A DNA stretch of 64,000 nt from Rusavskia elegans. Its lineage: Eukaryota; Ascomycota; Lecanoromycetes; Teloschistales; Teloschistaceae. Shown one piece after another: positions 1 to 9,954 of this stretch. Where the stretch lies: positions 186,001 to 250,000 of the forward strand of contig SAUG01000067.1 of NCBI GenBank assembly GCA_011316305.1. Reading direction: 5' to 3'. Under the pieces are notes generated by a model. The model made no database searches. It had not been told where the DNA came from and saw only the letters and a program-made list of their open reading frames with translations. The first letter of the stretch is position 1. Every line of letters starts with the position of its first letter. The translations under genes and the position numbers were made by a program.

Positions 1-358
1 CATAGACAGATAGACCTGTCTGGCTCCTCCTCTGAGAAGGCCCAGAAGCTAACATTGGAGATCTCGATGCGTTTGTTCCGCCATTTTCCCTCGGGGACTG
101 TTCTGTGGTGATTAGCAGAGTCTCATCGCAATATCTGGAGGCTTCTGACTTACTCTTCTGACCTTGTGGAGAGTCTACAGCATCGAGGATACCAGTGACC
201 TGAACGGCATGGTCCTTGTGGGATTCCAGTAAGCTCACGGATTGCTGTGTCTGTTGCGATATGACGTTGATCTTTTTTAGATGGTGTATGGGCCAATCGT
301 CAGGGTGGAGCTTAGGATCGACCGGGCTAAGGACATCTGTCTCCGGTAAGACAGTCAT
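1..358 (-). CDS. RFTS-like (DNMT1-RFD type) protein, 5' part only
   Basis: The 5' end of a minus-strand gene that runs off the left edge. The ATG is at 358; exon 1 is 358-154, the intron 153-98 (GTAAGT donor, AACAG acceptor), and exon 2 runs from 97 to the edge. Exon 1 encodes an Asp/Pro-rich start (DPKLHPDDWPIHHLKK) and then a VSLLESHKDHAVQVTGIL stretch. Exon 2 continues with GKWRNKRIEISNVSFWAF. As I recall it, this order of motifs (DPxxxPxxWP, VSLL, VxVTGxL, YRxKRIEIxNVxxxAF) resembles fungal proteins with a replication-foci-targeting-like domain (the DNMT1-RFD family). If so, the protein would be linked to chromatin or DNA methylation, but the diagnostic C-terminal half is missing here. 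The family call is from memory and tentative; the gene structure is firmer. Confidence 0.5.
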   Translation of the reverse strand, partial: MTVLPETDVLSPVDPKLHPDDWPIHHLKKINVISQQTQQSVSLLESHKDHAVQVTGILDAVDSPQGQKSKSEASRYCDETLLITTEQSPRENGGTNASRSPMLASGPSQRRSQTGLSVY

Positions 359-405
359 CCTCCTTGGACGATGGTGAAGCCCGAGGATGACGAGGGTGGG
401 AGCAT
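355..405 (-). promoter_or_regulatory. upstream ORF overlapping the start of the RFTS-like gene
   Basis: A 16-codon ORF starts with ATG at 405 and ends with TGA at 357-355. That TGA overlaps the ATG of the main gene (356-358) as ATGA. Such an overlap could allow termination-reinitiation or repress the main ORF. Whether it lies in the transcript is not known. Confidence 0.35.
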
Positions 406-629
406 CGGACACGTCCTCCGTCCCTCAATCAAAGACGAGACACGCTAAGATAAGAACATCACTAATGCTGATAACTACCCGCGCAAAAGAAACGCGATCG
501 ACAGTCATGGTCTTGACTCTTGACAACCAGGCACATTGGAGCTTGAATTGCCTCCATGACACGTTTGGCTTCCAATGCAGATATACCCCAATGACCAAGC
601 CTCTTCTGCCCGGCATCAGCACAACGAAG
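359..629. promoter_or_regulatory. shared intergenic region of two divergent genes
   Basis: This 271-bp gap lies between the starts of the minus-strand RFTS-like gene and plus-strand PUS4, so both promoters must be here or overlap the genes. I see no clear TATA box. The small ORFs on both strands are not convincing genes. Confidence 0.5.
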
Positions 630-1919
630 ATGGTCGAAGGCGTCTTTGGTGAGATAGTCCTCGATGTGCGTCGTACGAACCGATCAATCCAGGCCTACTA
701 AGACGCTGCAGCTGTCAATAAACCCAAATCCATCTCGTCCGCTCAAGTCCTTCGCGATATACAGCATTCCTTCAATCGCTCCGCCCTTTTCGCTCCTTGG
801 CTAGATGCTGAAAGAACAAGGCGTGTACAGGAATCAAAGCGCCAACAACAACGGCGCAGAGACAAGCGTATTCAGGTCAAGCTTGGTCATGGAGGCACTC
901 TAGATCCCATGGCTACGGGCGTGCTCATTATAGGGGTAGGCAAGGGAACCAAGCGCCTTCAAGATTTTCTGACTTGCACCAAAACATATGAAGCTACCGT
1001 TCTATTTGGGGCTGCGACTGATACCTATGATGTTCTCGGTAAAGTCCTCAGTAAGGCGCCATACACTCATCTTTCCCGCGAGAATGTCGAGGCGGCGCTC
1101 AACAAGTTCCGTGGTTCTATTAACCAGAAACCTCCCCTGTACTCCGCGTTGCGTATGGATGGGAAACGGCTATACGAGTATGCCCGTGAAGGAAAAGAGA
1201 TCCCACGGGAGATTCAGGAAAGACCGGTGACAACAGAGAACCTGGAGCTTCGCGAATGGCTTCCTGGTGGCTGCCATCCATACACATGGCCAGACGAAGA
1301 AGCCGACGAGGAGGAGAAATTGGTTGCGGACAAGGTGTTGCATCTGGACGTGGCTTCTGAGGACGCAAAGAATAATCTTTCAAGTATCGACAATACTTTG
1401 GATGCGGATCTCACCCAGGGAACGAAGCGACGACGGGAAATCGAAGACGAGGATGGTGCGGAGATCGGTATTACCCCCGCCCGCAAACGCCAGGAGATAT
1501 GCCCTGCACCCATTATGTCAGGGGCAAGGCAAGAGAGCGGAAGTTCTGATTGTGTGACTGCGCCGGCAGCAAGAACACTGCCACCAGAGGAAACACAGAT
1601 GAGCCCGGAGGACCTTCCTTCAACGGGTAAACCACCGGCGGCAAGGCTGTCAATGACGGTGACTTCAGGATTCTATGTTCGCTCTTTATGTCATGATTTG
1701 GGCCAAGAGGTTGGCTCGCTGGGTATCATGAGCGAACTGGTCCGAACAAGGCAGGCTGACTTTGAATTGGGTCGGAACGTTTTGGAGTATGACGACCTTT
1801 GTAAAGCAGAGGATTTCTGGGCTCCCCTGCTGGTCCAGGTGCTCAATGACTGGCAGGGGAAGATGGCTAAGAAATCAGAAGATGCACCAGATCACAATGT
1901 ATCCCTGGAGCCTTCGTGA
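630..1919 (+). CDS. PUS4: tRNA pseudouridine-55 synthase (Pus4/TruB family)
   Basis: Makes pseudouridine 55 in the T-loop of tRNAs, probably in both mitochondria and cytoplasm as in yeast. Exon 1 is 630-648 (MVEGVF), the intron 649-711 and exon 2 712-1919, giving 408 aa. The spliced N-terminus reads MVEGVFAVNKPKSISSAQVL, the usual TruB opening. The catalytic block is GHGGTLDPMATGVLIIGVG, with the Asp of TLDP as nucleophile, followed by KTYEATVLFGAATDTYD. The NQKPPLYSALRMDGKRLYEYAR motif and the C-terminal GFYVRSLCHDLG motif are both present. An acidic, low-complexity insert at about residues 195-285 interrupts the fold, as is common in fungal Pus4. The short first exon is supported by the conserved start. 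Divergent from the RFTS-like gene. Confidence 0.93.
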
Positions 1920-2275
1920 CGATTAAAGGACTGATGCCGACATTGACCGACCTCCAATGATCCTTTTGGCACATGATTCAGAGGCCACTGCTGGATACTG
2001 CTAGCATATGCAGAATCCACAATACTAGTCACGGTTTTTCTTGAGCTTGCTGTATTGGCACGTTGTGCCGGCTGGACAAGTACCACAGGTTTCGACAGGA
2101 TGTTCCTTGCTGCACGGATGGACTGTGGCAGCCTTCTGCGGTGTCGGTGCATAATTCAAAAGCATACAGTTGCTCCCTCCAACGGGACCATTTTCTCTTG
2201 CTCGGCGCCGCAGCTGTGTCGGATTGTAGCCGTTTTGGAAGGTGCTTAAATTCGGTGGCGCTGCCATCATTGAGA
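1920..2275. other. convergent intergenic spacer
   Basis: A 356-bp gap between the 3' ends of PUS4 and the transporter gene, so it should hold two 3' UTRs. The overlapping ORFs on both strands show no conserved protein features. No repeat seen. Confidence 0.6.
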
Positions 2276-3914
2276 TTACTCCTGTTGCTTGCTTTCATAG
2301 TTGATGAAGAGGAATGATAAGAAAACGATTCCAGCTCCGACCCAATACAGGCCGCTGGATGTTTGCCCATTCAGTATCATTTGACCGATCAAGGACAATG
2401 GAATCGTCAGGCTCAGTCCCACGGTGACCACCAGCGGAGAGGTGAGCAACATTGCATAGGCCCAACAGATGTCCGATACTAAAGAAACGGCGGAGTTGGC
2501 CTGTGTCGTCGTGAGCGGTTCGTCACAAGGATTTGGGTGAAGTACGTACTAGAATGATCGTCCATATTCTCCTCGTAGGTGGCAGCTCGAACACTTCCAC
2601 ACCAAGGTAATGCAAAATAGGAAACACGGGGAGGAGACAGATGGTGTTGAACAGTCCGACGAAGCCAAAGAACAGTGGCATGTTCACTCGTGCTTCGTCG
2701 CCTACCTTCTTCTTCATGACAGTAGAATAGATACCTATTGAAAACTACGATTAGTATACTATGTTCAAATAATCGAGCAGACGGCATGATCATGCCTGGC
2801 TGCTAGAAGATATATCAAATCCGCATCAACCCACTTACCATATAGGACCGCACTCAAGAGAGCAAGCGCGTCTCCAATGCTGATTTGCCGCGGGGATTTG
2901 TGGGGGAATGAGCCTCTGTTCTGGTCGTTTTCGCCGGAAATGTCCACAGTCGATGTCAATACGATTCCGGCGAAGGAGGCAACAACACCAATGAGTTTTT
3001 TCAGTGTGAATAATTCAACGCCCAGAGCTGCACCAAACAGAAGCGTCCAGATGCCTAACCAGTACGTCAGGACAGATCAGTGTCACGGGAGGCATCACTT
3101 ACTGCTAGTTGCTGTAAGGATAGTCGAGCTAGCCACGCTCGTGTAATTGAGACAATCAGCTGTGAAGTAATTGGCCTGTATCGATTTCTGAGCGAAGCTC
3201 GAAGAGCTGGAGTGCTTCGATACGTACAAGGAACTACAAGCAAGGTCAGTCTGGGCTGCTGATCCAAAATCCATGTTTGCTCCATACCCATAGAATGGAG
3301 AACTCGAAGCTCAACCAGGCAGTGTCACGAATACTAAGGCTGTCTTCGACAGTTTCTATACCCGCGCCCACAGGAAGTCCTGTGTTTCCCCTTGTATCGT
3401 CGGAAACGGCGCCATCATTGACGTCGCCGCTATCGGCAACACAACCATCCTCGCTGTGGGTCCTGATCACGGTGTTATGTTCGTCTTCAGCAAGTACGGC
3501 GTACTTTGTGTCCTTCCGGCGCTGTCGAAGAAGATGTCGCCAGAGCCCATTGCGACCCAAAAGACGTTGTAGCAGGACAGGGAGGAGAAGAACGGTAAAG
3601 AAGGACGAGTTGATGTAGGTTATGAAGTAAGCTTTGGAGTAGGTGTGATCCGCAAGTATATCCTAGAATGGTCAGTCAAGTCCATCAGCAATGGCTTTTG
3701 CTATGCTCACGCTGGCCAAGAACGACGAGGCAGTCCAGAGAAATACGGTGATCAGTAGAAGAATGATTCCAAGTGTATGACGTCCAACACCGGCAAAATG
3801 GGACCTCGGTGGTGGCAGTGATCTGTCTCCCTGCAAGGCCTCATTTTGTGGTTCGATTTGAGACTGGAAGGCGGCAGAAGATGGTGGCCGCGAGGCCGCA
3901 CTTGGATCATTCAT
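2276..3914 (-). CDS. drug/metabolite-transporter protein, Thi74/SLC35F5-like
   Basis: A polytopic membrane transporter of the DMT superfamily, nearest to yeast vacuolar-membrane Thi74/YML018C and animal SLC35F5; the substrate is unknown. Exons are 3914-3711, 3662-3288, 3175-3103, 3054-2839, 2734-2550 and 2500-2276, giving 425 aa in frame. A Pro-rich cytoplasmic tail precedes TM1 (HTLGIILLLITVFLWTASSF). Next come TYSKAYFITYINSSFF, a hydrophilic loop with acidic residues, and the paired EamA-like half with SSTILTATSSIWTLLFGAAL. The C-terminal half has GDALALLSAVLYG, the ELPPTRRIWTIIL motif typical of this family, and DICWAYAMLLTSPLVVTVGL, ending in YWVGAGIVFLSFLFINYES. An in-frame ATG at 3938 is an alternative start. 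Convergent with PUS4. Confidence 0.88.
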
Positions 3915-5387
3915 GGTAGAGTTCTTACAGGAAAGCACGCGCTTAGCGTTCTCATACTCGATCTATCGAGGAACGGAAAACCCTTGGCCAAAACAGGAAC
4001 ATGGCGCCACACTAGGGTGGGACTGTACGGAGGATGATGACATCAGAAGTTTAGAATATACGCTAAGAGTGCGACCGTAGCCCACGGTAGCCCGGACTAC
4101 CCTCCGTAGAGCAGTGGACTACCTTAAAAGTTAGGGTCCGATCAGGGTTAAGGTACCTTAGCGCTAGAAATTATCGTCGCTCGCAGTACCTTATGACCTT
4201 TGTAATCAAAGACTAATCGTCCAGGGTCCAGCAAGCTCACGCGCGGATAGTCTAACCTCTTTGAAGGTTTTTAGGCCACCTAGTTGAATCGCAGGGCTTT
4301 CACTTTCGCGTGTATATACCGTGACAGGTTGCGAAATAGTATTTAATATTTTAACAGGAGCAAGAGTAATAAACGCCAGTTTCGGTAATAAACTGGTTAC
4401 GTAATAAATAAAAACAGTAATAGAGTAATTCTAATATAAATATAGTATTCGTACTAGTACGTAATTACAAAAAAAACGTAACAGAGAAATAATACTGGCA
4501 ATACGAATCCAAGGCTCGTTACGTTAAAAACGTACCAAAACTGCTAAAACGTTGACTCGGATATCGTATAGCGCCAACGTTCTTAATATCGTAATAAATC
4601 TAAGCTCGGATTCGAGCGATTTAGGCGATTTTCACCCGGAGGCGTACCCTGGGATACTCGTGGGGTCGTGGTATTAGTGGGCTGCAGGGGCATGCAGCTT
4701 GAAGGGAGGCGCCCGGTCGGGGTCCGACGTCAGTAAGGGTACGGCGCTAAAACGACGCTGAGTGAAAGATTATACCTCAGCTAGTTACCGTAATAAGGAT
4801 CTTAACGGTAACACTCTTGTATCTATAATAAAAAGAGAACCACCTCTAAACCGTGACCGTATTGGTTACCATAACAAACGATATTATAGTGTAAATAGCG
4901 TGTCTTCACGGTAAAACAACTACATAGGGGTGCAGCTAGGCACCTACTGCAAATAAAGTGGTCTAGACCGGTCAATAATGCTGGTACGGAGGATGGCACC
5001 TGAAAACTGAGGCAAGATTTATTAGGGAGCGAAAGTTTCATCTGGCCAAATAATAATACTTAATTCGTCAACACAATAAGCAAGCAAGTGCCGAAAACTC
5101 AAAAAACAAACCATCTGTAGATGAATGACTCGCGTGATGGTGAATTGTATGTAGAGTAAGGTAGTGGCAGAATTTTGAGACGCTTGGATAACACCAAAAT
5201 ATATACTCCACCGACGCCACTCAATGGCAGATTCCAAGTCCACGAACACAAACCATGCAAGAAGCCATCAAAACAAACATTATAGACAATCCTGCCCAAA
5301 ATAACTCCAAGTCCATGCTGGTGCATTATCGCTTCTACTCAGGGTCGCTTGGGTTCGAAATTCAAGCCCCTGACTCAAATAATCCAA
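3915..5387. other. long intergenic region with an AT-rich degenerate stretch
   Basis: About 1.5 kb with no supportable gene. The stretch from about 4320 to 4620 is strongly AT-rich, while 4630-4780 is GC-rich, so composition is mosaic. Short palindromic TAAGGTACCTTA-type words occur near 4130. Some CA and TG dinucleotides remain in the AT-rich part, so RIP is less clear here than in the main repeat block. It may be an old repeat remnant. The minus-strand ORFs at 4823-5326 have no family features. Confidence 0.5.
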
Positions 5388-6276
5388 TCAGCAGGAGCAG
5401 CCGTCGTTCTCTCGATCGAGATGTATGTCGATAGGGTCTGAAAAATCGCCACTGAACTCTTCGGATTCTTCTTGAGCCAACGCGTTGTGGGCAATGACTG
5501 CTTGGTCGTTAGTGGTTGATTCGCGACTTGCAAGCACAACTGCTCGAGAACCTACCTTCGAAAGCATCCTCGACGCCTATAGCCTCCTTTGCGCTCGTCT
5601 CAAAGTACGGGATACCGCCTTTAGACTGGCAAAATGCCGTTGCGCGTTTGCCGGTGACCATCCTCTTGTTATCCTCAACGTCGACCTTGTTACCGAGGAC
5701 AACCTTCGGAATTGGTGAGCAGTCAACTTCCGTCTCATGTCAAGGGTAAGCGTACGAAAGGGAAGTTCTCAGGATCTCGAGGGCTCGCTTGGACGAGGAA
5801 TTCGTCCCTCCAACTGTCCAAAGTATCAAAGCTCTTGGAGTTGTTTACGTCGTAGACCAGCACGCAGCAATCGGCGCCTCTGTAGAAAGCTACGCCCAAA
5901 GACTGGAAACGTTCTTGGCCTGCCGTGTCCCATAACTATGACACCGGTCAGGGGTGCTGGGACTAAGAGTCTCCACTACCAAGGTACCTGCATAGTGACG
6001 ACTCGGTCATCCACCATAACCTCTTTAGTCAAGAAGTCGGCCCCGATGGTCGCCTTGTAGCTTGCACTGAATTTTTTGTTGACCTGTTGTAGAATTCGTG
6101 TGAGCCAGATTCGTGGCAAGGGGAAGCTCGATAACCACTGACGTATTGATTCATCAAACTCGTTTTCCCAACACCGCTGTCGCCAAGAATGATCACCTGC
6201 ACAACCTTTAGCAGCGAAAAAGAACCGAGTCATGGAGGTCAATAACCTTTAGAAGGACCTTCTTTCTTGATGCCAT
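5388..6276 (-). CDS. YPT7: Rab7-type small GTPase Ypt7
   Basis: A vacuolar Rab GTPase that recruits HOPS for homotypic vacuole fusion, endosome-vacuole fusion and autophagosome-vacuole fusion. There are six exons: 6276-6247, 6196-6143, 6083-5988, 5935-5756, 5703-5556 and 5497-5388, totalling 205 aa, the usual size. Motifs run in order: P-loop GDSGVGKTS; switch [16 protein letters not shown], the Rab7 effector region; [20 protein letters not shown] with switch [10 protein letters not shown]; and ETSAKEA. The C-terminus ends GCSC, a CxC double geranylgeranylation site. The first intron has a GTTATT donor and the second GTCAGT, both non-consensus, but the joined protein matches the family. Shares a 406-bp head-to-head intergenic region with ATG16. 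Confidence 0.96.
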
Positions 6277-6682
6277 GTTTGTTGACCGGGATTGAAGAAC
6301 GTTGTAAGGTGATCGCTGCACAGAGCTGAACTGCGCCGTATTATGCAACAATCACGGATTCTTGGTATTTGAAAGGAGGAGTCCTAGATAGTGGTGATGC
6401 CTGAGGGTTCAATGTTGTAGTGTTTGAATGAATTGGTCGTTAGAGCTCCAAACTCCTCGTGCCGTGGCTCCAAGTGCGGGTGAAGCTGTTGCGGTGCTCC
6501 GTACCGCGCATGACATCATTGTGCATTTACCAGTCCCCAGTCCTCGCGCCTATTAATTTCTTAAGTTGCGGCTAATGCACTTGCAAATATCAAAACAATG
6601 ACCCAGTCCTGGGTTGCCCGGTGGAAAGTCCTAGGATGACTCCTCTTGATCTACATATCGTTCTGGGCTACTTCGGAAGACC
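6277..6682. promoter_or_regulatory. bidirectional promoter region of YPT7 and ATG16
   Basis: This 406-bp gap separates the two start codons and must hold the regulatory sequences of both genes, or of one plus part of the other. Both products act in autophagy, so common control is plausible but not shown. I did not recognise a specific factor-binding array. Confidence 0.5.
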
Positions 6683-7392
6683 ATGACAAGTTGGCGCCAG
6701 GACTATCTCCTAGCTTTGCAGGCGAGAGACAGGAGCGAACAAGCTCAGAAAACCTTTTACGACGCTTGTAGGGCGACTGAAATAGGATGCAATCTAGGAG
6801 CTGACTGATAAGTGTTGAAGACACAAAATTAGCAGATCGAGCGGCTGCTGCTGATGCACAAAAAAGCGAAAATGCAAGATCGTCCCTAATGACTGAATGG
6901 CCTGCTCCTGTTCAGCCCCCCAAAGGAGCCCCTTCTAAAGCTCCGGTGGAAACGTCGTCGAGTGCGGAAGCTTTGGCTCAGATACAGAAAGATCTAAGTG
7001 AGGCACAACGCAGCAGAGGAACCCTGCAATCTCGTTTGCAAAATGTATTGGACGATCTTCAGAAGTCAAAACTCCAGTCAGCCATCGACAGCAAGCGGCT
7101 TGATGAACTTGGTACAGAGAAGGCGGCATTGGCGCGACGCCTCAAGGATCGAGATGAGGAGTTGCGGGGCAAAGCCAAGCTCTTAGAGGTTGTACACGAG
7201 ATCATTGGACAGTACTGAGCTAATCAGTGACAGGATATTCATGATGAAACGGTCTCATTGACTTTGCAGCTCAACATGGCAGAAGACCAAGTACAAAAGC
7301 TGAAGAAAGAGAACGAAGATCTTGTCGAGCGGTGGATGGCACGCATGGGAAAAGAGGCCAACGCTATGAATGAAGAATCCAAATTCATTTGA
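6683..7392 (+). CDS. ATG16: autophagy protein Atg16
   Basis: Atg16 binds Atg5 in the Atg12-Atg5-Atg16 complex, which directs lipidation of Atg8 at the growing autophagosome. Exons are 6683-6767, 6821-7188 and 7234-7392 (203 aa). The N-terminus starts MTSWRQDYLLALQARDRSEQ, the amphipathic Atg5-binding helix with its conserved Trp. A linker of about 40 residues leads to a coiled coil from about residue 75 to the end, with regular Leu spacing (LQSRLQNVLDDLQKSKLQSA). The WD40 region found in animal ATG16L1 is absent, as is normal in fungi. The second intron uses a GTTGTA donor. Transcribed divergently from YPT7. Confidence 0.93.
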
Positions 7393-7780
7393 GATACGAC
7401 GAGTATCGTTGTCTTCCGAATTCCAAAATCCTCCAATTCTCGCCAAGTCAGGGTAGGGACGTTGTAGGTCGGATGATGGAGCAAATGATAATTGAGAGCT
7501 TGTAGCGGGACGATGCTGAATCTGTGAAATCGAAGCTGGGCTGAAAGACACGCTCTGTACTTTTTCTAGTGGCGACACTGCGCAACTTAGCAGCTGCCGT
7601 GCCCACCGTCTGTAGATAGCCTACAGAAGAGAAGAGTACTGGACACCATTCTTCTACTATGCTGTATATACAATGATCATGCAAACCACTCTCCTGGGTA
7701 TCAATACAGTCCGAATGTCCAACAGAACCCTTCATTGTGGAAGGTCGAACAATACACAGAGGGAAAGTTTCGAACATGGC
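7393..7780. other. convergent spacer between ATG16 and DOT1
   Basis: A 388-bp gap between two 3' ends. ORFs on the minus strand cross it but have no recognisable features. Nothing else seen. Confidence 0.5.
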
Positions 7781-9319
7781 TCAGACTGCAACACCATGGG
7801 TGGAGAATGCCCGCAGCCGCGAGCTGTCCTTCCGTGAGACGTAGTAAGAGCCGGGTGCGTCGGTCCAGCTGACACACGCAGAGTAGTAGCGTTTCTCGTC
7901 CACTTCAAGAACATTGTATGCCGAGTTCAGGTTGCGCGAGGTGATTCTATGCCCTGCCGGGACGAAGGATTTGAGCGACACAACCTGGCAGCCTTCTTTG
8001 AGGTCAAGGAAATGGCTTGTGAGACGGTCATTGAGCTCGGGAGTAAAGGCCTGATTATTGACTAGGATCACGTCGGCCTTGGGCAGCACGTTGATAATCT
8101 TTTGATTTTCGAGAAAATCGCCACGCTCAAGGTTGATATCGCCAACAGCGAGGCCCCAAAGTCGGCAGCGGGCTTTGAATTCTTGCTCCTGAAGCTTGGC
8201 CAATACGCATGCGTTTTCCATGATCTCACAGCCCCAGCTTTCGCAACCGACTTCAAGCGCGGCCTGTAATATGACGTTGCCCACCCCGGATCCAAGATCG
8301 ACAAAGACATGGTTTGACCCCAGCTCAGTGATGCGAAAAATCTCGGAGACAAAGTTCGGTAGCAGCTCCCCATAGACGTTGTCTGTACCATTCTCGTATT
8401 GGCGCAAAGTCGAGACTCTAGGCGAGACGGTACGAGCATACGTTTGGGTCAGTATACGTTCGATCAGCTTCAGATCTAGCTCCGTAGACTCATCTAGAAC
8501 TCTGGTAATACGACTGTCCATTCTCGCTTCGGTTATAGCATCATTCCACTCTTGGACAAGCAACATGAACGCTGCTCCATCTTTCTTGTCCCTTGCACGC
8601 TTCAGTCTGCGAATAAGTCCGTGGCTATCGTCCTTGAACACGGCAGCGTCTGCAGGTGGCAGATAAAAGTTCGTGGCAATTTCCAGAGTCTCTGTTATAT
8701 CTTCAAGCGGTTTGAAATCGTCCTTCTGTAACGGTTCGACTAGATTAAAGCTGTAGACCGTGAGGAACGATCGTCCAATGGCAAATCAGAACTATCTGAC
8801 TTACGTCTCTTGTTGCGAAGCCGATGGGTACTGTAGTTGGACAGCTTGTTGGTCCCCCTGCTGCGGGAATGCCAGTCGATACTTTGTATGCTTATCCAAT
8901 GCAGCAATATCTGACGCATGCACCATGGGAAAAATGCCGTGGCCGTTTTCAGAAAAAGCGGTTACCGAGCGTAGCTGGCGTTTCATGCATTTCCGTGCAC
9001 CATTGATCACTTTGGTTCGTTTCTTCGGAGCCTCGGCTTGGGTATCTGATCCTCCGCTGTCACTGTCTGATACCAGGCGTGTCTGCTGTGACTTTTTCCG
9101 TTTTCGAACATGGTCCGAGGTGGTAGGCCTGTTCCGGTCCTTGGTCGCTTTTTGCCCTGTCCTTCTGCTCCCCGGAATTGCAGGGTTCGGACGAGCGACT
9201 TTCAGAAACGATGTCTTCTTTGCGTTCGAGGAGCTATGCACAATTTCCTTTCTGATCGAATTTGGGGCAGGCGGGATTGGTTTGGATCCTTTTTTCTGTA
9301 TAAGACTAAAGAAACTCAT
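7781..9319 (-). CDS. DOT1: histone H3 lysine-79 methyltransferase Dot1
   Basis: Transfers methyl groups from S-adenosylmethionine to H3K79 on nucleosomes, with roles in silencing and the DNA-damage checkpoint. Exons are 9319-8805 and 8750-7781, giving 494 aa. The N-terminal 120 residues are basic and low in complexity ([21 protein letters not shown]), matching the nucleosome- and DNA-binding tail of fungal Dot1. The core holds [13 protein letters not shown], then SAM motif [20 protein letters not shown], then [16 protein letters not shown], and the [12 protein letters not shown] motif followed by [14 protein letters not shown]. These are the Dot1 signatures rather than a SET domain. The joined exon border (QQETFNLVEP) fits the family. 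Confidence 0.95.
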
Positions 9320-9456
9320 GCTTAACGGGCAGTAATCTCGATGACGATAGTATATACAGGAGGGGAAAATGATCTTATCGAATGGATCACAAAGAAATGA
9401 GGGTAAGTAAGTACATGTGCAGTAAGTAGTAGGGTACATTTGGCATTTGCTGGTCT

Positions 9457-9666
9457 TCAGCCGTTCCTGCAGGTACTCGTTCTATTTAGCCAATCGGGTT
9501 GCACGCAGGAAGTCGCCGCCAGCTGAACCCAAAACGTTACTAAAGCAGGTACTTCACCTTCTTCATTCCATGTCACAGCATACTTTAGGGGTGGATAAGA
9601 AGATGCACAGCAGCTAGGTATGAGAAGAATCATCACGCCTATTGTTCTGGTGAGCAAGCCGATCAT
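9457..9666 (-). CDS. possible small secreted Cys-containing protein
   Basis: A 69-residue ORF between DOT1 and the next gene. It begins with a hydrophobic segment that could be a signal peptide (MIGLLTRTIGVMILLIPSCC) and carries four Cys in total. I recognise no homologue. It sits only about 140 bp upstream of the DOT1 start on the same strand, so it may be chance reading of DOT1 upstream sequence. Low confidence. Confidence 0.25.
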   Translation of the reverse strand: MIGLLTRTIGVMILLIPSCCASSYPPLKYAVTWNEEGEVPALVTFWVQLAATSCVQPDWLNRTSTCRNG

Positions 9667-9835
9667 TTGATGGAGGGACCCCTGGAGGCGCGCATAAAAA
9701 ACAGGGGCCAGTCAGATTCGTCAGGCGGTTTACCCCGGGACTCTGCTGCAAAGATTTGCTCGGATGATGCAGACAATACTCTAATCCTTGCGGACCTATC
9801 TATCTCACTTTATCTATGTACCGCTCGTCTCCCGA

Positions 9836-9954
9836 TCATAATTTTGATCGGACTCCTTCCAGCCGGAACTTGACGTCTTTCAATACTTTACTCGAGGGTT
9901 TCCACTCATCGAACTGTTGCAGCAGCTCCATGGTTTCCTTCTGGAGCTCGTTCT
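9836..9954 (-). pseudogene. out-of-frame C-terminal remnant of the YML020W-like gene
   Basis: These bases encode, in a different frame, a sequence that looks like the normal C-terminus of the upstream gene (VKNELQKETMELLQQFDEW and onward to a stop at 9836-9838). The coding frame shifts at an A-run (T-run on the plus strand) near 9961-9967. Either one base has been lost in this strain or assembly, or the protein really ends early. Confidence 0.6.

Noticed and set aside
5341..5390. GGGTTCGAA box resembling a tRNA B box
   Set aside because: No matching A box, anticodon stem or acceptor pairing can be folded around it, and it abuts the YPT7 stop codon.
8760..9335. Plus-strand ORF of 191 codons
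   Set aside because: It is antisense to DOT1 exon 1, whose reading fits the family; the ORF is Cys/Phe-rich with no recognisable domain, typical of a shadow frame.
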